DNA from: TMP-24 sp964600685 | GTDB taxonomy: Bacteria > Pseudomonadota > Alphaproteobacteria > Rhodobacterales > Rhodobacteraceae | Reading direction: 5' to 3' | DNA: 25,560 bases | Assembly (NCBI GenBank): GCA_964600685.1 | Contig: CAZRKU010000043.1 | Coordinates: forward strand, 1-25,560 | Made by a program: the position numbers and the translations under genes | Shown: positions 1 to 6,192 of the stretch, piece by piece | Numbering within the stretch: the first letter of the stretch is position 1 | Layout: each line of letters begins with the position of its first letter | The notes under the pieces: generated by a model | Seen by the model: only the letters and a program-made list of their open reading frames with translations | Database searches by the model: none | Told to the model about the DNA's origin: nothing

Positions 1-485
1 AAGCTGGGGTGGGACGAAAGCTTCCGCCCGCTCGCCTGCGGTCGAGATCGCTACTCGTTGGCCGAGTCTCGATGGATCCGGTGCTAACGCCATGGTTGAA
101 AATGGACCCTTTCCTTGCCAGAGTGGCGGGGAAAGGATTCCGCAGTTTCCTTTCTTTGGTCCAGTTCTTACGAAAGGTTCCCTTGGTTGTCGAGCACTCT
201 CACCTCCGAACTTCCGGCGGCCCCGCCTGAGATCGGGTCCCGACCCAAGCCATCGACGGCAGCCCTTGCGAATTGGAATTCAACTACAGCCTCGGGGCCA
301 ACGCGAGTTTCACTTTCACGGCACATGCAGTTTGCCTGCCGATCCCGCGGATCGAGATTGCAGGCCCGCAGGGTGTGCAGGCCAGCTTTGCCTGGCAGGC
401 CGCGAAGGCCACCAGCCCTGCCCGCATGTGCACGGCCGTTCTCGTCAACTCGCTCGCAGGATAGGCGGAGCCGATCCCGGCAGCC
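1..485. other. Gene-poor left edge with debris
   Basis: No intact gene is supported here. Bases 1-230 carry only short open frames without recognisable protein content. The stretch has more A+T patches than the core genes. The one suggestive item is the short plus-strand frame at 231-464, annotated separately. Together with the toxin-antitoxin pair and truncated gene to its right, this looks like the worn edge of an acquired or rearranged segment. That is inference from context, not from a recognised integrase or attachment site, neither of which I see. Confidence 0.5.
231..464 (+). pseudogene. Possible C-terminal remnant of a phage tail protein
   Basis: A plus-strand frame is open from the stop at 228-230 to the stop ending at 464 and encodes about 77 residues. 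The only candidate start is a TTG at 273, with no ribosome site in front. The translation is protein-like: a beta-rich stretch ending in phrases such as 'GPQGVQASFAWQAA' and 'RMCTAVLVN'. These resemble, from memory, the C-terminal ends of siphophage major tail or tail-tube proteins, where a similar 'VQASFDWQ...TVTLVND' pattern occurs. No start and no upstream coding sequence is visible, so if real it is a 5'-truncated fragment. The family assignment is weak; the coding appearance is somewhat stronger. Confidence 0.3.
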
Positions 486-866
486 TCAGGCCTTGATCTT
501 CTCGATCAGGGTGACGTCGGGCAGGCCCTCAAAATGCTTGTCGCAAGTCAAAAGTGTCGCACCCTGCGCCCGCGCCGTCGCGAACATGATGGCATCGGCG
601 CTCGCGAGTTTGTGGACCCGGCAAGCATCGGCGGCCGCGAGGGCGATTTCAGTGTCGAGCGGGGCGACCTGGCAGACCTGCGTGAAGGCGATCACCTGAT
701 CGGCTCTGTCCTCACCCACCTCACGCGTCAGCCATTTCGCAAGTTCCATCTGGACCATGGTTGGCACCAGCCAGTCAGCCTGATCCGGCAGTTTCTCGGC
801 CAGTTTCTCCCCTGTCGGCGATCCGATCAGCCATTCGATCCAGGCCGAAGTATCGACGAGGACCAT
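486..866 (-). CDS. vapC: VapC-family PIN-domain toxin (ribonuclease)
   Basis: A 126-residue PIN-domain protein of normal size for a VapC toxin. These are metal-dependent ribonucleases that cleave tRNA or other RNAs when released from their antitoxin. The N-terminus has the typical 'LVDTSAWIEW' with acidic D5. Further conserved acidic positions are E41 (in 'QMELAKWL'), D91 (in 'ASADAIMFATAR') and D109 (in 'LLTCDKHF'), giving the expected four-acid active site, so the enzyme looks intact. Its ATG shares one base (866) with the antitoxin TGA stop as TGATG, which implies translational coupling. The pair sits next to a truncated gene and possible phage debris, which fits a mobile or stabilising module. 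The VapC name is by family; the target RNA cannot be told. Confidence 0.9.
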   Translation of the reverse strand: MVLVDTSAWIEWLIGSPTGEKLAEKLPDQADWLVPTMVQMELAKWLTREVGEDRADQVIAFTQVCQVAPLDTEIALAAADACRVHKLASADAIMFATARAQGATLLTCDKHFEGLPDVTLIEKIKA

Positions 867-1078
867 CAGAACCGGTCCGCGCGGTCACGGTAATCGGCGG
901 CAGAAGCGCCGCGCGCAAGGCCCTTGAGGGCGTCGCGCTTCGGGACCGGGACCAGCAGAACCCCGGTGCCCTTGGGAATAAAGGCAAAGGTCAGCCCAGC
1001 TTCCCAGTGCTGGGCGCTGCGGATCGCCTTCGGGATCGAGATCTGGAACTTCGAGGAAAGGATCGCGGTGTCAGACAT
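866..1078 (-). CDS. AbrB/SpoVT-type antitoxin
   Basis: A 70-residue protein with a SpoVT/AbrB (MazE-like) swapped-hairpin DNA-binding motif at its N-terminus: 'ILSSKFQISIPKAIR' is the classic beta-strand pattern of the family. The C-terminal part is charged and probably wraps the toxin's active site. Antitoxins of this kind neutralise VapC and, with it, repress their own promoter. Two in-frame ATGs exist, at 1084 and 1078. I choose 1078 because the GGATGG in front is too close to the 1084 ATG. A 10-base perfect palindrome lies 16 bases upstream (1094-1103), a likely operator half or core. The gene overlaps vapC by one base. Confidence 0.85.
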   Translation of the reverse strand: MSDTAILSSKFQISIPKAIRSAQHWEAGLTFAFIPKGTGVLLVPVPKRDALKGLARGASAADYRDRADRF

Positions 1079-1080
1079 GA

Positions 1081-1482
1081 TCATACCATCCGTATATCGA
1101 TATGCAAAACGTAAGATAATCCCACCGCAATTTCAAGGACGCTGAGCCATGACAGAAAGACGCGTATCCGTCCGCCTTTCGGCTGAGCTACGCCCCGATC
1201 TTTGGACGGTTTTCCGGCATGACACATGCCGCCGCCGCGCCTGAGGTCGGCCAGCGAGCCGTTCCGAAGCGTGAAGAGGAAAAGCCCGAGCCGGTCGAAA
1301 TCGCCCTGACCGTAGTCGGTGATGTCCCAGCCCATGCGCGCCTCGATGATCCGGCGCGCCTCGTCCTGGCGGGCGCGGGACCGCTCGGGCGACCAGGAGG
1401 CGAAGGGCGGCAGCATGAAGCCGAAGGAGCGGATCATCTGATCCGCTTCGGCCATGACCCGATTGATGCGCGAGCGTTTCAT
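1081..1482 (-). pseudogene. D-lyxose ketol-isomerase, truncated N-terminal fragment
   Basis: The first ~87 residues (1482 down to about 1222) match the N-terminal part of the YdaE-type D-lyxose/D-mannose isomerase family (cupin fold, Mn-dependent, about 225 residues). Recognisable phrases are 'MKRSRIN..MAEADQMIRSFGF', 'LPPFASWSPE', 'GWDITDYGQGDFD' and 'GLFLFTLRNG'. After 'GGGMCHAGK' the expected continuation with the metal-binding histidines is absent, and the frame wanders through unrelated residues to a TGA at 1081-1083. Under half of the protein remains, and it lacks the cupin core, so it cannot be an active isomerase. It keeps a purine-rich ribosome site (AAGGG) and lies 35 bases after the MATE gene, so it was probably the last gene of that operon. 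Its stop overlaps an upstream ATG of the antitoxin as ATGA. Confidence 0.75.
1094..1103. promoter_or_regulatory. Palindrome upstream of the antitoxin, possible operator
   Basis: The perfect 10-base palindrome atatcgatat lies 16 bases before the antitoxin ATG, inside an AT-rich patch that also holds plausible -10 sequences. AbrB-type antitoxins bind short palindromes at their own promoters. The position supports autoregulation, but the site is short and could be fortuitous. Confidence 0.4.
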
Positions 1483-1517
1483 GCCTCTGCCCTTCTTCCC
1501 TCAGGTTCGTGCCCCCA

Positions 1518-2852
1518 TCACCCCGGCGGCAACCGCGTCTTGGCCCGGAACCGGCTGACCAGCGCCACGGCGGCGACCAGCAGCCCCAGGAAGAACCCCG
1601 CCCAGATGCCCGGCGCGCCCAGCCCGCCCCAGGTCGCCAGCACCCAGCCGAGCGGCAAGGACAGGAGCCAGTAGGCAATGAAGGACACCAGCGCCGGCCA
1701 GAGCGTGTCCGACAGGCCGCGCAGCGCGCCAAGCGCCGTCGACTGCACCCCGTCCATGATCTGGAACAGCGCGAAGATGGTGAAGATCTGCGCCGCGACC
1801 GCGATCACCGCCGGGTCGTCGACGATCAGCCCGGCGATTTCCCGGCCGAGGAGCGACAGGGCCAGCGCCGCAAGGCCAAGCCAGATCGTCACCAGCCCCA
1901 GCGCGCCTATGGCGATGGGGCGAAGGGTCTGCCCTTCGCCCGCGCCCTGCGCCTGGGCCACGCGGATCGCCACCGCGCCCGCCACGCCGAAGGGCACCAT
2001 GTAAAGAACGCCGCCCACCGTCATGGCCACCTCGTTCCCGGCCAGCGCCACCGACCCGAACAGGCCGATCAGCAGCGTCGCTGCCGTGACCGAGCCGGTT
2101 TCGACAAGATAGAGGAGGCCAAGCGGCGCGCCCTCGCGCACCGCCTCGACCAGTTCCTGCCCGTCCAGGTCGCGCCGAAGCCTGAGGCGGCGGGTCGACC
2201 AGGCGTTCTGCCAGTAAAGCATCGCCACCAGAAGGGCGATGCATTCCGCCAGAAGCGCCGCGATTCCCGCCCCGGTCAGCCCCAGCGCCGGGATCGGCCA
2301 CAGACCATAGATCAGCACATAGTTGAACGGCACGTTCAACCCGACCGCGACGAAAGCGAACCCGGTCCCGGTCCAGGGCCGGTCGACCGCATCGAAGGCC
2401 GACCTGAAGGCGGTCAGCACCGCATAGGGGATCATGTAGAGCGCGATGGAGGTCCAGTAGCCACCCATCGCCACGATCACTTCGGGCGGCTGGCCCAGGT
2501 AGGGCAGCACGAACCAGAGATTGCCCATCAGCGAGGCCGCCGCGACCCCCACCATCATGCCCAGGATCAGCCCGTTTCTGAGCAGCGTCGGAATGCGCCG
2601 TTCCTCGCCCGCGCCCCAGGCCGCGCCGATCCGCACCGAAAGGACCGACAACATCCCGTAAATCGCCGCATAGAGCAGACCCGCGACCGCCGCCGTCAGC
2701 CCGACCGCCGCCAGCGGGATCGCACCCAGCGGCGCCAGCATGATTGCATCCGCGACGCTGATCAGCGTCGTCGCCGCAAGACCGGCGACCAGCGGCACCG
2801 CAAGGCGCACGATCCCCGGAATTTCCTTCGCGACCAAAGCCCAGCTAATCAT
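1518..2852 (-). CDS. MATE-family multidrug/cation efflux transporter
   Basis: A 444-residue polytopic inner-membrane protein with about twelve hydrophobic segments, the usual length of MATE (NorM-like) exporters. These use a Na+ or H+ gradient to expel cationic drugs and metabolites. The N-terminal half shows the family features 'VPLVAGLAATTLISVADAIMLAPLGAIPLAAVGL' in outline, and each half has the repeated six-helix layout with 'PFNYVLIYGLWPIPALGLTGAGIA' in the first. A strong ribosome site (GGGGAGG, 6 bases before ATG 2852) fixes the start. It begins 24 bases after the amidotransferase-like gene stop, so the two are likely co-transcribed. The substrate cannot be deduced. The last residues before the stop (RLPPG) look like a natural end, not a truncation. 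Confidence 0.9.
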   Translation of the reverse strand: MISWALVAKEIPGIVRLAVPLVAGLAATTLISVADAIMLAPLGAIPLAAVGLTAAVAGLLYAAIYGMLSVLSVRIGAAWGAGEERRIPTLLRNGLILGMMVGVAAASLMGNLWFVLPYLGQPPEVIVAMGGYWTSIALYMIPYAVLTAFRSAFDAVDRPWTGTGFAFVAVGLNVPFNYVLIYGLWPIPALGLTGAGIAALLAECIALLVAMLYWQNAWSTRRLRLRRDLDGQELVEAVREGAPLGLLYLVETGSVTAATLLIGLFGSVALAGNEVAMTVGGVLYMVPFGVAGAVAIRVAQAQGAGEGQTLRPIAIGALGLVTIWLGLAALALSLLGREIAGLIVDDPAVIAVAAQIFTIFALFQIMDGVQSTALGALRGLSDTLWPALVSFIAYWLLSLPLGWVLATWGGLGAPGIWAGFFLGLLVAAVALVSRFRAKTRLPPG

Positions 2853-2876
2853 GGTCCGCCTCCCCGACGGCTGACC

Positions 2877-3644
2877 CTAGCCGACCGAACGCGATTTCGT
2901 CCAGTCGGCCACCGCCGCGCCGAAGACCTGGAACAGCGGGCGCGACACCGGATCGTTGGCGGCATTCCATTCCGGATGCCACTGAACCGACAGCGTGAAG
3001 CCCTTGGCCCCCTTGACGAAAAGCGCCTCGGGCGTGCCGTCCGCGGCCCAGCCGTCGATGACGATGTCGCGCCCCTCGGTCTTGATCCCCTGACCGTGCA
3101 GCGTATTGGTCATCACCTCGCTCGTGCCGAACAGGCGCCGGAACGGGCCATCGTCAGAGAAGCGCACCGCGTGGCGGAGTGCGAATTTTTCCTCGAGCGT
3201 GCCGTCGGGCGGCATGCGGTGGTTCATCCGCCCCGGCAGGTCACGGATTTCGGGATAAAGCGTGCCGCCCAGCGCCACGTTCACCTCCTGAAAGCCGCGG
3301 CAGATGCCAAGGAACGGCTGCCCCCGCGCGACGCAGGCCCGCACCAGCGGCAGCGTGATCGCATCGCGCGCCCGGTCGAAGGCCCCGTGCGCGTCGGTCG
3401 CCTCCTCGCCATATTCCTCGGGGTGGACGTTGGGGCGCCCCCCGGTAAGGAGGAACCCGTCGCAGACCTCCAGCAGTTCGGCGACCGAGACAAAACGCGG
3501 ATCGGTCGGAATGACCAGCGGCAGGCACCCCGCCACCTCGGCCACGGCCGACGAATTGGTCAGGCCCCCGGCGTGGACCGGGTATTCGTCATTGATCATG
3601 TTCATGTTGCCGATAATGCCGACAACAGGCCTTGTCCTGCGCAT
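2877..3644 (-). CDS. Class I glutamine amidotransferase-like hydrolase (gamma-glutamyl-GABA hydrolase, C26 family)
   Basis: A 255-residue cytoplasmic hydrolase of peptidase family C26, related to PuuD, which splits gamma-glutamyl-GABA in the putrescine pathway. The catalytic triad is visible: nucleophile C115 in 'FLGICRGFQEVNVALGG', and H223 and E225 in 'VQWHPEW'. The 'DGFLLTGG' turn near residue 62 and 'NTLHGQ' near 180 are also typical. A longer reading starting at 3707 exists, but the ATG at 3644 is preceded by GGAAGGG at good spacing and begins right at the first beta-strand (RPVVGIIG), so I use it. No other puu genes are in the window. The operon partner is a MATE exporter, so its true substrate is open; amide-linked glutamyl compounds are the family expectation. 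Confidence 0.88.
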   Translation of the reverse strand: MRRTRPVVGIIGNMNMINDEYPVHAGGLTNSSAVAEVAGCLPLVIPTDPRFVSVAELLEVCDGFLLTGGRPNVHPEEYGEEATDAHGAFDRARDAITLPLVRACVARGQPFLGICRGFQEVNVALGGTLYPEIRDLPGRMNHRMPPDGTLEEKFALRHAVRFSDDGPFRRLFGTSEVMTNTLHGQGIKTEGRDIVIDGWAADGTPEALFVKGAKGFTLSVQWHPEWNAANDPVSRPLFQVFGAAVADWTKSRSVG

Positions 3645-3853
3645 TCTCACCCTTCCTTGGGAGCAACATACGCGCCGGATGTGAGACAGGAAAGGCCGCA
3701 GGCGCACAGGGGAGGTGCGGCGGGACGGGGCAAGAGGTTAATCGACCGGGGTCACGCCTCACCCTCCCCCGCAGGCATACGTTTGGAATACGTCGGGAAT
3801 ACCCTCGCAGGACGCAGGTCTTGCGGGCGGCCAGCGCGGTTAATCCAGCGTTC

Positions 3854-6010
3854 TCAGGGCTTTGCCCCTGCCGCCGCCTTGGCTTTCAGCCGATAGGCAT
3901 GCAACAGCGGCTCGGTATAGCCCGAGGGCTGAACCCGCCCCTTGAACACCAGATCCGCAGCCGCCTGAAAGGCGATCCCGTCAAACCCCGGCGCCATCGG
4001 GCGATAGGCCGGATCACCGGCATTCTGACGGTCGACCACCACGGCCATCTTGCGCAGCGCCGCCATCACCTGCTGCCCGTCGACCACGCCGTGATGCAGC
4101 CAGTTGGCGATGTGCTGGGCGGAAATCCGGCAGGTCGCGCGGTCTTCCATCAGGCCTATGTCATTGACATCCGGCACTTTCGAACAGCCGATCCCCTGAT
4201 CGATCCAGCGCACGACATAACCGAGGATTCCCTGGGCGTTGTTCTCCACCTCGCGGTTGACCTGCGCCTCCGACCATTTGCGGAAAGTCGCCAGCGGAAT
4301 GTCCAGCACCGCGTCGACATAGGCGCGGCGCCCCCCGGCGGCGAGCCTGCGCTGAACGGCAAAGACATCGACCTTGTGGTAATGCAGCGCATGCAGCGTC
4401 GCCGCCGTGGGCGACGGCACCCAGGCGCAGTTCGCCCCGGCCTTGGGATGGTCGATCTTCTGCTCCAGCATCGCCGCCATCAGATCGGGCATCGCCCACA
4501 TTCCCTTGCCGATCTGGGCCCTGCCGGACAAGCCGCATTCCAGCCCGATATCGACATTCTGGTTTTCATAGGCCGTGATCCAGGCCTTGCGTTTGATGAA
4601 ATCCTTGCGGCTGAAGGGGCCGGCCTCCATCGACGTGTGAATCTCGTCGCCGGTCCGGTCCAGAAAGCCGGTGTTAATGAATGCGATCCTATGCTTTGCG
4701 GCGCGAATACATTCCTTGAGGTTGACCGACGTGCGCCGTTCCTCGTCCATCACACCCAGCTTGACGGTGTATTGGGGCAGACCGAGGATCGCCTCGACGC
4801 GGGTAAAGATTTCGTCGGCAAAGGCCACTTCGTCCGGCCCGTGCATCTTGGGCTTGACCACATAGACCGACCCCAGATGCGAATTGCGCGCACCTTCGGT
4901 CTTTTGCAGATCATGGAGCGCGATCAGCACGGTGATCATCGCATCCATCAGCCCCTCGGGCACTTCCGACCCGTCGGCCAGCAGGATCGCCGGATTGGTC
5001 ATCAGATGGCCAACGTTCCTGACCCACAGCAGCGCGCGGCCCTTGACCATCAAGGCGCCGCCGTCCGGTGCGGTATAGCTGCGATCCGGGGTCAGGCGTC
5101 GGGTGATCGTCCGCCCGCCCTTCTCCATCACCGCCTCAAGATCTCCCCTCATCAGGCCAAGCCAGTTGGCATAGGCCTGCACCTTGTCCTCGGCGTCCAC
5201 GCAGGCGACCGAATCCTCGCAGTCCATGATCGCCGACATGGCGCTTTCGATCACCACATCGGCCAGGCAGGCCTGATCGCGCGCACCGATGAAATGGGCG
5301 CGGTCAAAGACCAGTTCGACGTGCAAGCCATTGTTTTTCAGAAGAACAGCATCCGGCGCCCGCGGGTTGCCGCGATAGCCCACGAATTTCTCCGGGCTGA
5401 CCAGCGGCAGATCGTCGACCAGAAGCGCGCCGTCCTTCACGTGATAGCGCCGCACATCGCCATGGCTGGCCCCGGCGATCGGGAAAGCCTCGTCCAGAAA
5501 CACCCGGACGCGGGTGATGACCCGCGCCCCGCGCCCGCGCTCATACCCACCGGGCGGCGGGGCGGAGCCCATCGCATCGGTGCCATAAAGACAGTCGTAA
5601 AGGCTGCCCCAGCGGGCATTGGCGGCATTGAGCGCGTAACGGGCATTGGTGACCGGCACCACCAGCTGCGGCCCCGGAACCTGTGCGATCTCGGGATCGA
5701 CACCGGCAGTGTCGATCTTGAATTCCGGCCCCTCGGGCAGCAGATAGCCGATCTCCTCCAGGAATGCGCGATAGGCGTAATGGTCATGCGGCTTGTCACG
5801 ATGGGCACGGTGCCAGGTGTCAATCTGCTCCTGCAACGCCTCCCGTCGGGCGAGGAGGGCGCGGTTCTTCGGGGTCAGGTCATGGAGCAGCGCCGCAAAC
5901 CCCTGCCAGAACTGGTCGGGTGCGATCCCGGTTCCGGGCAGGGCCAGCGCCTCGACAAAGGCGGCCAGCCGTTCGTCAACCTTCAGCCCGTGAACATCCC
6001 GACGTTTCAT
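3854..6010 (-). CDS. glcB: Malate synthase G
   Basis: A 718-residue protein of full length for malate synthase G (about 720), the monomeric enzyme that condenses glyoxylate with acetyl-CoA to malate in the glyoxylate/glycolate route. The TIM-barrel landmarks are present: 'LLWVRNVGHLMTNPAI' with R331 (the counterpart of the catalytic Arg338 of E. coli GlcB), 'GLSGRAQIGKGMWAMPD', and 'LMEDRATCRISAQHIANWLHHG' with D623 (the counterpart of the general base Asp631). The frame extends upstream to 6136, but those residues are basic and unlike the family. ATG 6010 starts 'MKRRDVHGLKVDERL', close to the usual N-terminus. It is divergent from pepN with about 180 bases between. Isocitrate lyase and glycolate oxidase genes are not in this window. 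Confidence 0.96.
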   Translation of the reverse strand: MKRRDVHGLKVDERLAAFVEALALPGTGIAPDQFWQGFAALLHDLTPKNRALLARREALQEQIDTWHRAHRDKPHDHYAYRAFLEEIGYLLPEGPEFKIDTAGVDPEIAQVPGPQLVVPVTNARYALNAANARWGSLYDCLYGTDAMGSAPPPGGYERGRGARVITRVRVFLDEAFPIAGASHGDVRRYHVKDGALLVDDLPLVSPEKFVGYRGNPRAPDAVLLKNNGLHVELVFDRAHFIGARDQACLADVVIESAMSAIMDCEDSVACVDAEDKVQAYANWLGLMRGDLEAVMEKGGRTITRRLTPDRSYTAPDGGALMVKGRALLWVRNVGHLMTNPAILLADGSEVPEGLMDAMITVLIALHDLQKTEGARNSHLGSVYVVKPKMHGPDEVAFADEIFTRVEAILGLPQYTVKLGVMDEERRTSVNLKECIRAAKHRIAFINTGFLDRTGDEIHTSMEAGPFSRKDFIKRKAWITAYENQNVDIGLECGLSGRAQIGKGMWAMPDLMAAMLEQKIDHPKAGANCAWVPSPTAATLHALHYHKVDVFAVQRRLAAGGRRAYVDAVLDIPLATFRKWSEAQVNREVENNAQGILGYVVRWIDQGIGCSKVPDVNDIGLMEDRATCRISAQHIANWLHHGVVDGQQVMAALRKMAVVVDRQNAGDPAYRPMAPGFDGIAFQAAADLVFKGRVQPSGYTEPLLHAYRLKAKAAAGAKP

Positions 6011-6192
6011 CTTCGCCCCCGGCTGTATGCCATGGCACACAGTTACGGCGTGACGGCCCGGCAGGCAACAGGTCCGCCGCCCTGGTTTTCGCCGTTTCCA
6101 GAATTCACCTTTCGCAGATGCCGCATAATTGCCCACCTCTTCCCTTTTCCCGCCAATCGCGCCTAACTCGCCGGCGACGACCGGAGGACATG

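Noticed and set aside
90..200. 'aaatggaccctttcc' and 'ggtccagttc' phrases recalling insertion-sequence ends
   Set aside because: No transposase frame, no clean terminal inverted repeats and no target duplication are visible; too weak to annotate.
1170..1205. Minus-strand sequence resembling the 5' part of a tRNA ('ggggcgtagctcag')
   Set aside because: No D-arm partner, anticodon arm or T-arm follows; the resemblance ends after about 14 bases.
1509..3896. Very long open frame opposite the MATE and hydrolase genes
   Set aside because: Arg/Pro/His-rich translation without domains, antisense to two well-supported genes; a product of high GC.
3632..6166. Long open frame opposite malate synthase G
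   Set aside because: Shadow of glcB codon bias; no recognisable family and no start signal.
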